Source: Candidatus Aldehydirespirator catecholifindens (GTDB lineage Bacteria > Actinomycetota > Acidimicrobiia > Acidimicrobiales > Aldehydirespiratoraceae). From it: a stretch of DNA of 34,105 bases. Where the stretch lies: assembly GCA_028283245.1 (NCBI GenBank), contig JAPYNU010000066.1, forward strand, positions 1 through 34,105. Direction: 5' to 3'. Positions 7,746-15,499 of the stretch are shown here, in pieces (positions within the stretch are counted from its first letter, which is position 1; every line of letters starts with the position of its first letter). Under the pieces are notes generated by a model that did no database searches, was not told where the DNA came from, and saw nothing but the letters and a program-made list of their open reading frames with translations. Both the position numbers and the translations under genes were made by a program.

Positions 7746-8183
7746 TCAGTGAGAACTCTTGAGTTCGTGTGCCTGCCCTCTGAACAGCGCCACCAGCTCG
7801 GGTTCGTGAGATGCGCCTGCTCGGGCTGTGCGGTTGACAGTAACGTCATAACCGCCGCCTGAGCGGTTGCGGTAGCGCTCTTGGCAGATGGCGGTCAGTT
7901 CGTCACCGACCACCGCCGGTCGCACGAACTCAATAGTTGAAGCTGCTGACACGGTAAGGCGGCCGTGGCTATTGCAGGCACATTGAAAGGCCACATCCGC
8001 CAACATAAACACCACTCCGCCATGACAGGTGCCTGCACCGTTGAGCATGTCTGGGCGCACCAGCATTCGTGCGCCTGCAGTTCCCTCACCAGCATCAACT
8101 AGCTCAATACCCATTTGCTGAGCTACTTGATCTGCTTTATAGATGTTGTGTGCATGACGCAATGCGTCGTCTGTCTGGTTCAT
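7746..8183 (-). CDS. paaI: PaaI-type acyl-CoA thioesterase (hotdog fold)
   Basis: 145 residues, the usual size for PaaI. The active-site block NGAGTCHGG at 48-56 followed by LADVAFQCACNSHG at 61-74 is diagnostic; D63 sits at the catalytic acid position and H54 in the HGG turn. PaaI hydrolyses phenylacetyl-CoA-type thioesters and is thought to rescue CoA when ring-degradation intermediates stall. Its ATG overlaps the stop of the upstream MFS gene (ATGA, 8180-8183), so the two are coupled. No other phenylacetate catabolic enzyme is present apart from the PaaD-like protein at 3102-3575, so the physiological substrate is uncertain. Confidence 0.88.
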   Translation of the reverse strand: MNQTDDALRHAHNIYKADQVAQQMGIELVDAGEGTAGARMLVRPDMLNGAGTCHGGVVFMLADVAFQCACNSHGRLTVSAASTIEFVRPAVVGDELTAICQERYRNRSGGGYDVTVNRTARAGASHEPELVALFRGQAHELKSSH

Positions 8184-9625
8184 GCTTTGGGTTCTCCGAC
8201 TTTTTGGCGGGGATAGATAAACGCGAACAGCACGAAGTTACAGGCATAGGCACCACCGCTCAGCAGCCAGGTGCTGCGGTAGGCGCTTAATGTTGCATCA
8301 GCACCGACTGGTTCCCCGATCAAAGTGAAAGCCACGGCTATAGCGAACGCCACCGACAGTTGAAAGAAGGTGGTGCGTCCTGCTGCGGCCATGGCGTAGC
8401 GATCCGAACCCACGGCATGCATTGTCGCCCCCACCAACTGCGAAAATCCGGTTCCCGCTGCGATTCCAAGAAGCACCGAACCTACCAGTAGCGCACCCAG
8501 CGCAGGCTGTGAAGTAAGAGTGAACAGGTACCACAGCGTTCCGCCCATTCCGCAGATTGATCCCGCGATGAGCAGTGGAGCATTCCCGATTCGGTCGGCG
8601 AGACGACCTGCTTGAGGTGCCACCAGAAACGACACAGCAGGCCCAACTGCATAAACGAGGCCAGTCTTTATCACCGACCATCCCCATAAATCCTGAATGA
8701 ACACTGGCAGCGGAATCAGCAAAGCGAAAAAGCCCAGCGAGAAGAAAAGCGCGCCAAGGTTGCCGAGCGCATAACTGCGGATCCGCATAAGTGCTAGGTC
8801 AAAAAGCGGTGCCGGGTGGTGCTGGCTGCGAACCACAAAACCGATAATCATCGACGTGCCGAGTGCAAAAGTCGCGAGACTGGGTCGGCTGGCCCAGCCC
8901 CACTGCTGGCCCTGCACGATTCCGAGAATGATGGCACCCACTCCAAACGATGCCAGCGGCGCGCCGATCATGTCGACTCGACCTCGACTCGGATCACCCG
9001 GGTGGCGTGGCAGCACACGCGCACTAAGGACTAATGCCGCAGTTGCTACTGGCACGTTCACGTAGAACACGGCTCGCCAGTTGAAGATCACGATCAACAG
9101 AGCCCCCAGCGACGGTCCCACCGCTGCGGCTAAGCCTCCCATAGCGCCCCAGACCCCGATGGCGGTTTGATGTCGCCGCGGCGGGAATGCCGAAAGTAGC
9201 AGAGCCAAACCTGCGGGATATTGCATTGACCCGCCGACGGCTTGCAATGCTCGGGCTGCGATCAGCATGGCGAGGCTGTTCGACGCGCCTGCTGCGATGG
9301 AACCCAACGCAAAGATTGTCAGTCCGAGTCGAAAGATTCGTCTGTGGCCGTAGCGATCAGCAAGCCAGCCCGACCCGAGCAGCAGAGCCGCAACCACAAT
9401 CGAATAGGCGCTGATCACCCATGAGAGCGCCGATGTGGTGGGGCCAGCAAAAGCGTCACGGATCTCCGGCAGCGCCAGCGCGATGACGGTCACCTCCATG
9501 GCAACCATGAACACCGCTGCCGAAACCACGGCCAGCGTCAACCAAGCCTGTCGTGGCACTTGTTGCACGTTGGTCAATCTAGGCATCACCCGACCGGAAA
9601 ATCCAGGGGGATATCCAGGCGGCAT
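8180..9625 (-). CDS. MFS transporter, DHA2 (EmrB/QacA) type
   Basis: Proton-driven exporter of 481 residues with about 14 hydrophobic segments, the DHA2 layout. The VAMEVTVIALALPEI segment in helix 1 corresponds to family motif D1, and GWLADRYGHRR in the loop after helix 2 is motif A. Families with this layout export drugs, dyes and small metabolites; the substrate cannot be read. The first ATG (9625) lies 11 bases after the kinase stop; a second ATG at residue 14 (base 9586) may be the true start since the first 13 residues are Pro/Gly-rich and not family-like. Linked to the kinase upstream and paaI downstream. Confidence 0.88.
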   Translation of the reverse strand: MPPGYPPGFSGRVMPRLTNVQQVPRQAWLTLAVVSAAVFMVAMEVTVIALALPEIRDAFAGPTTSALSWVISAYSIVVAALLLGSGWLADRYGHRRIFRLGLTIFALGSIAAGASNSLAMLIAARALQAVGGSMQYPAGLALLLSAFPPRRHQTAIGVWGAMGGLAAAVGPSLGALLIVIFNWRAVFYVNVPVATAALVLSARVLPRHPGDPSRGRVDMIGAPLASFGVGAIILGIVQGQQWGWASRPSLATFALGTSMIIGFVVRSQHHPAPLFDLALMRIRSYALGNLGALFFSLGFFALLIPLPVFIQDLWGWSVIKTGLVYAVGPAVSFLVAPQAGRLADRIGNAPLLIAGSICGMGGTLWYLFTLTSQPALGALLVGSVLLGIAAGTGFSQLVGATMHAVGSDRYAMAAAGRTTFFQLSVAFAIAVAFTLIGEPVGADATLSAYRSTWLLSGGAYACNFVLFAFIYPRQKVGEPKA

Positions 9626-9636
9626 GTGCGCCTGGT

Positions 9637-12054
9637 TTAGACCCAGGTTGCTTCCGCTTCGGCTTGCTCAGCTTCCGAAGGTGACGCTAGCGGCAGAGTC
9701 ACGCACATCTCAGTGCCTTCGCCGGGCTCAGACTCCACCGTAATGTTGCCACCATGACGGCGCACGATGTCACTTGAGATTGATAGGCCCAGGCCGGTGC
9801 CTTTATTGGTTTCTTTGGTGGTGAAGAACGGATTGAAGATCTTTTCGGCCACTTCATCAGGCATGCCAGCACCGTTGTCACGGATCCGTACTTCAATGTG
9901 ATCATCTGCGCGTTTTGTTGTGAGCCACAGCGTCGGCTGGAAGCGTTTGTTGCCCGATGCCTCTTCGGTGCGCCCGCGATCAGTGGTGGCGTGTCCAGCG
10001 TTGGTGACCATGTTCAAAAAGACGCGACCCAAGTCTTGAGCGATTACTTTTAACTCGCCAACATCGGGATCCAGATCTTTTTGGATATCCAACTGGAAGT
10101 CTGGATCTAGGGCTCTGGCGCTGTGGAACGACAGTTGAGCGTGCTGCTCAAGCAGTCCGTTGATGTCGGTCATTTGCCATTCACCGGAGTCACGACCCAT
10201 CATTAGCATGTCTCGAACGATTCGGTCGGCGCGTTCACCGTGTGAGCGGATTCGCTCTACGTTGCCTGTCAGATCAGCGGCGATTTCGTTTACATAGTCC
10301 CTGTTAGACTCACTGAGGTTGTCGCCGATGTCGTCAAGTAGTTCTTTGAGTTCGCTAATCAGTTCTTGAGAAGATTCCGCGAAGTTCTTCACAAAATTCA
10401 AAGGATTCTTGATTTCGTGAGCGACACCAGCCGTGAGTTCACCCAAAGCCGCGAGTTTCTCACGGGTCACTATCTGGTCTTGCGCTTTCTGCAGTTCGGC
10501 CAAGACTCCTTCTAGCTGCTCTTTTTGGCTTTGTAGTTCGGCTGAGGTGTTTTCGAGCTGTTCGTTTTTGCCTTGCAGTTCTTCAGCGAGCTGTTCGACT
10601 AGGTTAAGGCGTTGCACTTCAAGAGCGTGACGCCGGAAAACTTCAAGCGTGGCAGCCATGTTGGCAACTTCGTCTCGTCCGCTTATGGATTCGGTGGCTT
10701 GCAGATCACCTCCAGCCATGCGCCGCATCCAGTCAGACAGCAAAGCAATACGTTGCACAAGAACCTTGCCGACAAAGAAATAGATGATGAACAATGCACC
10801 AACAATGCTGACACCGCTGATGGTTAGCAGCAGTGTCTGTGCCGTGCTGATGGCCTGCTCGGATGCTGAGGTAGCTTCCCTGACTCGCTCTTGGGTGGCG
10901 CGCACCACACCGTCAACCTCCGAAACGAGTGCCAGAGATATTTGAGTGTTCTGATTGAGCAACTTTTCTTGACGTTCGACGATCTCAAATTCTTGAGCAG
11001 CGAGTGCGAAAGCGTTGTTCTCGCCGAGACCTAGTTCACGCAGTCGAGCGAAGGTCGGCGCTGCTTCGTCATAGAATGCTGTGCCCTGCAATGTCAGAAG
11101 GTTCCTATCGATGCGTCCAGCGTTAGCCTCGAATCGCTCCCGCAGAGGAACCAGCAAACTCTCGTCAGTCACCACGAACGCGTTCGCCAAAAGGTCAGAG
11201 TTAGAGATAGCGTCAGCTTCTAGTTCAGAAAAGCGCCGGTATCGAAGAACTTCTTCCTCGGAGAAGTGTTCGGACCTGGCTGCGCGTGGTGTCTCAAAAT
11301 CAACATAGCCTGTGAAAAGATAAAAAAGCTGATCGTCCAAAGCGGGAACCATCAACTGGGTAGCGCGAGTGCTCAACTCTGTAAGTTCGGTTCTGGTCTC
11401 ATCACGCTGCTCATTGATTTGAATTGTTTCAAAGACTTGATCTTGGATCTCGGCAATGTTGGCCAACAAAATTTCGGCACCTTGACCGATTCGTGATAGT
11501 CCGCCTCCTTCATCGCTGCTGCTAGCTGCAAGGTTCGCTAGTTGTTCTTGGAAAGCGTTGATGGTGCTAGTGACTCGCTGGTTTTCCTCGAAGAGATCTA
11601 ATGTCGAGGTTGCTGCTGCGAGATTCGGGGCGACGTTGGTCAAAAGCCCGCTGTACTGAGCGACCCCGAATGCAGCGACCAGTTCGGGTACGCTGCCGTC
11701 GTTGACTCGGCCCTGTGCGTTGTCAACCCGAGTGAATGAGAACCAGCCAACCAGGCTCGCAGCCAAAGTGAGCGCTACGGCCACTCCGATGGAAGCGTAG
11801 AGCTTAGTGGAGATTCGCGACCGGATTCCAGGCGGTGAGAGCATCGTCTCTCGAGCCTGCTTCATGTCCATCTCGTCGTCGTCAGCCTCTTCGGCGTGAA
11901 TTGCTGTCAGATCAAAGGCCGCTGTATCGGTATTCTGGTCTTCGGTCTGCTGGTCATTAGCCTGGTTTTCGGAATGCTGCTCGTCGTCGTTATCGCCGAT
12001 TTGATCTTCAGCCGGTTCGTCGGGCTGATTCCGGTCCTCGAGAGAGGAGTTCAT
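9637..12054 (-). CDS. Large membrane sensor histidine kinase with HAMP
   Basis: 805 residues. Order: very acidic cytoplasmic tail (1-80); TM1 about 86-106; mostly helical extracytoplasmic region (107-405), like TorS-type or four-helix sensor domains; TM2 about 408-428; HAMP about 430-485; Gln/Glu-rich coiled coil 485-530; HisKA with [10 protein letters not shown] and phospho-acceptor H546; ATPase domain with N685, DNGAG at 726-730, NPFFTTK at 741-747 and KGTGLGLS at 751-758. No attached receiver is present; the obvious partner is the receiver-PP2C protein at 13850-15022. The start overlaps the binding-protein stop (ATGA), and the ligand is probably presented by that lipoprotein, as TorT does for TorS. 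Confidence 0.93.
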   Translation of the reverse strand: MNSSLEDRNQPDEPAEDQIGDNDDEQHSENQANDQQTEDQNTDTAAFDLTAIHAEEADDDEMDMKQARETMLSPPGIRSRISTKLYASIGVAVALTLAASLVGWFSFTRVDNAQGRVNDGSVPELVAAFGVAQYSGLLTNVAPNLAAATSTLDLFEENQRVTSTINAFQEQLANLAASSSDEGGGLSRIGQGAEILLANIAEIQDQVFETIQINEQRDETRTELTELSTRATQLMVPALDDQLFYLFTGYVDFETPRAARSEHFSEEEVLRYRRFSELEADAISNSDLLANAFVVTDESLLVPLRERFEANAGRIDRNLLTLQGTAFYDEAAPTFARLRELGLGENNAFALAAQEFEIVERQEKLLNQNTQISLALVSEVDGVVRATQERVREATSASEQAISTAQTLLLTISGVSIVGALFIIYFFVGKVLVQRIALLSDWMRRMAGGDLQATESISGRDEVANMAATLEVFRRHALEVQRLNLVEQLAEELQGKNEQLENTSAELQSQKEQLEGVLAELQKAQDQIVTREKLAALGELTAGVAHEIKNPLNFVKNFAESSQELISELKELLDDIGDNLSESNRDYVNEIAADLTGNVERIRSHGERADRIVRDMLMMGRDSGEWQMTDINGLLEQHAQLSFHSARALDPDFQLDIQKDLDPDVGELKVIAQDLGRVFLNMVTNAGHATTDRGRTEEASGNKRFQPTLWLTTKRADDHIEVRIRDNGAGMPDEVAEKIFNPFFTTKETNKGTGLGLSISSDIVRRHGGNITVESEPGEGTEMCVTLPLASPSEAEQAEAEATWV

Positions 12055-13403
12055 TCAATCACCCAGATACTGGTTTCGTGAAGAGTATGCACTGGGTGAT
12101 ATCCGCCGTCGCTGCCAATCACGGTCAAATAAACCTCGTCGGAACCCTGATTATCGTTCTCACCGAAAGACAACTTGAAGCCGTCAATATCGATACTGCC
12201 GATTTCCACCAGTTTGTCAAGCAGACATGTTCTATCAAGTTCGGCGGCATCGCATTGCTGCAATGCTTCGATCGCCATGCGCCCGGCCAGATAGCCTTCA
12301 AGCGATACAAAACCAGGGTCCGCCAGAGGATCATGGAACTGAAGCGCAGTCAGATAAGCCTTGATCACAGGCTGTGTATCGTCTTCCGGAAAAGGAACTA
12401 CCTGGGTGACTATAACGCCAGCGCCTCCAGTTCCCAGTTCTTGCGCTAGCGCATTGCTGCCTACAAACGAAACCGTCATGAAGATTGGGTTGCTGTCAAT
12501 GAGGCGAGACCACTGGATCAGCCTCGCCACCGGTTCGTAGGCACCAATGATAATCACCGCTTCGGGATCACCCTGATTCACATCAATTAGAGCGGTTTTT
12601 ACGGCAGTGGTATTGCGGGGATATATCCCAATTGATGCCAGCGTCATGTCGCGCCGGTCAAGCGCTGCTGTCACCCCGCGGAATCCGGCCCGACCGAAAG
12701 AGTCATTCTGGTATACGACGCTTATCCGTTCTATGCCTAGATCATCCGTCAAACGGGCCACCATCTCCTCGGTCTCTTGCCCGTATGAGGCACGCAGGTT
12801 GATGATGTTGTCCCATTCTGCGTCACGCAGAAAAGCGGCACCAGTGAACGGCGCAACGTAGGGGACTCCAGCTGCCCGTGCGATCGGCGTAGCAGCTAAC
12901 GAGGTCGGTGTGCCTACAGCACCGATCAAGGCGAACACCTGCTCGTTTTCGATGAGGTGACGGGTTTTGACGATTGCATCCTCGGGTTCGTATGCGTCGT
13001 CAAGGGTCTGCAGTTCCAGCATGCGGCCGTGTACGCCGCCGTTGCGGTTGACTTCCTTGAACGCAGCTTCGATCCCGAGGCGCATGTTTATGCCCAACTC
13101 GCTTGCTGGTCCGCTGAGAGCAGCTGACTGCCCGAACAGAATCGCCTGATCGCTGATGCCTGTAGTGGGCGACATCACTATTTCTGAGACATCTTGGCTA
13201 GCTGATGACTCCACTGTTTCGCCTTGCCATGCGAAAGCTCTATAGTTACGCGTCGCTAGGTCAACAACTTCGCTAACTCCAGAACCCTCCTCGCTTGAGG
13301 TGTCGTCGCTGCTTGAGCAGCCAACGGCTAGCAGTGCGATCGCAGCAACCATCCATAGGAACACCGAGCGTGCCCGGCAGGGTTGCAGACGTTGGATCAT
13401 CAA
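12051..13403 (-). CDS. Ligand-binding lipoprotein (Liv-type periplasmic-binding fold), likely sensor subunit
   Basis: 450 residues. Signal peptide with lipobox LAVGC (C29), a Ser/Asp/Glu-rich linker, then a type I periplasmic-binding fold: the ILFGQSAALSGPASELG strand-loop, GGVHGR, and TPTSLAATPIARAAGVPYVAP segments are typical of branched-chain amino acid receptors (Peripla_BP_6). It has no ABC permease or ATPase beside it. Instead it overlaps the anti-sigma-type ATPase upstream (13400-13403) and the histidine kinase downstream (12051-12054), both by ATGA. I infer that it detects an extracellular amino-acid-like solute and acts on the kinase instead of serving transport. The adjoining liv ATPases at 253-1871 are too far away to form one transcript. 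Confidence 0.88.
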   Translation of the reverse strand: MMIQRLQPCRARSVFLWMVAAIALLAVGCSSSDDTSSEEGSGVSEVVDLATRNYRAFAWQGETVESSASQDVSEIVMSPTTGISDQAILFGQSAALSGPASELGINMRLGIEAAFKEVNRNGGVHGRMLELQTLDDAYEPEDAIVKTRHLIENEQVFALIGAVGTPTSLAATPIARAAGVPYVAPFTGAAFLRDAEWDNIINLRASYGQETEEMVARLTDDLGIERISVVYQNDSFGRAGFRGVTAALDRRDMTLASIGIYPRNTTAVKTALIDVNQGDPEAVIIIGAYEPVARLIQWSRLIDSNPIFMTVSFVGSNALAQELGTGGAGVIVTQVVPFPEDDTQPVIKAYLTALQFHDPLADPGFVSLEGYLAGRMAIEALQQCDAAELDRTCLLDKLVEIGSIDIDGFKLSFGENDNQGSDEVYLTVIGSDGGYHPVHTLHETSIWVIE

Positions 13404-13828
13404 GGCTTGTGAGCGACGACTCGGAGACGATTTTTGCCCGCCGTCCTTGAATATTGCACGTCGTCCATCAAGGTTTTTGTGTAATGAACCCCTAAACCAC
13501 CGATGTCTCGGTCCTCAATCGGAGAGGTCAGATCCGGCTCGGGAGCATCGGTCAAAGGGTTGAACGGTATTCCATCGTCGATTACCTCAAAGATGATCTT
13601 ATTAGGATGGGTGGTCAACTCTACCGAAACGTCGTTCGGTCTGTCAGGACATGAGTAGTCAATCACGTTCTGGGATAGTTCGTCGACCACGAGCGCTGCC
13701 TTGAAGATCAGTTCGTCTGGCCAACCATCTTTTTCGCCTAAGGCTTCTACAGCCTCAACCAACTCATGCAGATGCTCGTATGTGGTGTTCTCAACTTGGC
13801 TGTTGTTGATGATCTTCAAGAAAAGCAT
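13400..13828 (-). CDS. RsbW/SpoIIAB-like ATP-binding protein (anti-sigma kinase type)
   Basis: 142 residues of a GHKL ATPase of the HATPase_c_2 type. N-box: VVDELSQNVIDYS with E50 and N54; G1 box DDGIPFNP at 84-91; G2 box GGLGVHY at 110-116. In characterised relatives this protein either sequesters a sigma factor or phosphorylates a STAS antagonist. The STAS protein at 15062-15400 and the PP2C phosphatase at 13850-15022 supply the other two parts of a partner switch. The target sigma factor is not in the window. It overlaps the binding-protein gene by ATGA. Confidence 0.85.
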   Translation of the reverse strand: MLFLKIINNSQVENTTYEHLHELVEAVEALGEKDGWPDELIFKAALVVDELSQNVIDYSCPDRPNDVSVELTTHPNKIIFEVIDDGIPFNPLTDAPEPDLTSPIEDRDIGGLGVHYTKTLMDDVQYSRTAGKNRLRVVAHKP

Positions 13829-13849
13829 CGCAGCGCCCCTTGTGAAAGA

Positions 13850-15022
13850 TCAGTTCTCGCGACGCACCACAAGACACGTAGTGTCGTCAAATTGTGGCAC
13901 GTCGCCAGCGAATTCGTTGACGAGACTGATAACTCTCTTACCAGCATCTTCGGCATCGTTTGGTGGTTTAGCGACAAACGCTTCAAGCAGTCGGTCTAAC
14001 CCGAGTTGCTCTTCTTCGGCATTGATCGCTTCGGTGACACCGTCGGTGTAGAGCACGATGGTGTCACCTGGCTGCAACTCATAGGTAAGATGCCCGAATT
14101 CAAAGTCGGGCATCACGCCTAGAGCTAAACCTTCTGTCGCTGGAAGTCGCGAACTGCTGCCGTCTGCATGTATCACCACGGGAGGATCATGCCCGCCACT
14201 GGCGTAGCTGAACACGTTCGTCTTGGGATCGTAGACAGCGTAAATCATGGTCACGAACATGCAGGCATCGTTGTCTTCGTTCAAGACGTTGTTCACTTCT
14301 GAGAGGGCAGCCCCAGGAGTATCGGCCCGGATTGCCGCACTTTTTAACAGCGTGCGGCTTGACATCATGAACAAAGCCGCGGGTACGCCTTTGCCGGATA
14401 CGTCAGCTATAGCTAGACCGACTTGATCGTCTTGAAGGCCTATGACATCAAAAAAGTCGCCTCCCACGTTGCGTGCTGGCTGCATCGTGCCGAACAATCG
14501 ATAGTCGGAGTTTCGTGCGAACTGGTTTGGCAGGATTGACTGCTGCATCATGCTTGCGACATTGAGTTCATTCTGCAACACAACCAGTTTGTCGCGGGCG
14601 CTTAGAGCATCTTTCCATTCAGCGATGTGTTTCAAGGTTCGATCTATGGTGAATTTCAGGTCATCAAAATCCACGGGCTTGGTTACAAAATCAAACGCCC
14701 CACGGTTCATGGCGATACGAATATTTTTCATGTCGCCATACGCCGAAATGATGACGGCCCTAATATCGGGTGCCACATCAGGGATTCGTTGCAGCAGGGT
14801 CAGACCGTCCATCTTGGGCATGTTGATGTCGGACAAGACCATGTCAATGCCCTTGTCTTCGTCAAGCGCTTGCAGCGCCTCCACGCCGTCATGAGCAAAA
14901 ACGAACTCATACTGGCCGGTGCGGATATAGCGTCGCATTCGCTGCAACATGAGTGGTTCTAGATCTGGCTCGTCGTCAACTACCAGAATCTTGTGCTTTT
15001 GCTGTTGCTCGGTGTCTGTCAT
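13850..15022 (-). CDS. Response regulator with PP2C-type serine phosphatase output (RsbU-like)
   Basis: 390 residues. Receiver domain 10-125: acidic pair D16-D17, phospho-acceptor D65 (VLSDINMP), and K115 (TKP). A helical linker 128-165 has the QQSILP entry typical of RsbU-type phosphatases. The PP2C/SpoIIE domain is 170-388, with metal-binding motifs GGDFFD 187-192, DVSGKG 207-212, YTDGVTEA 325-332 and FDDTT 378-382 all intact. Likely action: when its receiver is phosphorylated by the linked kinase, it dephosphorylates the STAS protein. It follows the STAS gene after 39 bases and precedes the RsbW-like gene by 21. Confidence 0.92.
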   Translation of the reverse strand: MTDTEQQQKHKILVVDDEPDLEPLMLQRMRRYIRTGQYEFVFAHDGVEALQALDEDKGIDMVLSDINMPKMDGLTLLQRIPDVAPDIRAVIISAYGDMKNIRIAMNRGAFDFVTKPVDFDDLKFTIDRTLKHIAEWKDALSARDKLVVLQNELNVASMMQQSILPNQFARNSDYRLFGTMQPARNVGGDFFDVIGLQDDQVGLAIADVSGKGVPAALFMMSSRTLLKSAAIRADTPGAALSEVNNVLNEDNDACMFVTMIYAVYDPKTNVFSYASGGHDPPVVIHADGSSSRLPATEGLALGVMPDFEFGHLTYELQPGDTIVLYTDGVTEAINAEEEQLGLDRLLEAFVAKPPNDAEDAGKRVISLVNEFAGDVPQFDDTTCLVVRREN

Positions 15023-15061
15023 AAGAGCTTTTGTGGCAGGGCGGTCTAGCGATAGTGCGGC

Positions 15062-15400
15062 TTAGGCGGCAACTGCGGCAACCGCTTCGGCTTGCGATTC
15101 GTGAATCGCAATGATCTTGTCGAAGCCGCTGATCTTGAAGATCTCACTAACTGCGTCGCTCATTGAGCACAACGCAAATTTTACTTGCTTACCTTTCAAG
15201 GATTTTGCTAGTAGTAGGACTACTCTCATTCCTGCGCTGCTGATGTAGGCTAATTCAGCAAAATCAACCACGACGGCTTGGTCGTCGGCAGTGATCGCAC
15301 CTTCGATACCAGAATGAAATTCGCGAGAGTTGGAACTGTCAACTCGGCCGGCGGCTTTGATGACGATAGTTTCTCCGTGTCTCTCGGTGCTGATCTCCAT
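15062..15400 (-). CDS. STAS-domain anti-sigma factor antagonist (RsbV/SpoIIAA-like)
   Basis: 112 residues, a single STAS domain. The phosphorylation loop is YISSAGMR with S54 and S55 at the position of the regulatory Ser of SpoIIAA and RsbV. First gene of the signalling set, with ribosome site GAGGAG at 15408-15413, seven bases before the ATG. Expected cycle: the RsbW-like ATPase phosphorylates it, and the receiver-PP2C protein reverses this, changing which partner the ATPase binds. The C-terminal helix ends in an Ala/Val-rich run. Confidence 0.92.
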   Translation of the reverse strand: MEISTERHGETIVIKAAGRVDSSNSREFHSGIEGAITADDQAVVVDFAELAYISSAGMRVVLLLAKSLKGKQVKFALCSMSDAVSEIFKISGFDKIIAIHESQAEAVAAVAA

Positions 15401-15424
15401 CTCGACGCTCCTCAGTGAAGATTG

Positions 15425-15463
15425 CTTGTGGGCAGAAAGTAACTTGTGGGCATTGTGATCATA
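15425..15463 (-). promoter_or_regulatory. Direct repeats and possible -10 before the partner-switch operon
   Basis: CTTGTGGGCA occurs at 15425-15434 and again at 15443-15452, 18 bases apart. Read on the minus strand, TATGAT at 15463-15458 is a good -10 candidate upstream of both repeats; no good -35 was found at the usual distance. The repeats would then lie in the 5' untranslated region and could be an operator. The assignment is tentative. Confidence 0.3.
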
Positions 15464-15499
15464 GCTCTCTGATCTTATCGCTCCGACGTGGTGACGCGA

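Noticed and set aside
12051..13403. Binding lipoprotein as the receptor of the LivFG transporter at 253-1871
   Set aside because: It is about 10 kb away on the other strand and is translationally coupled to signalling genes; a separate receptor stub precedes livF.
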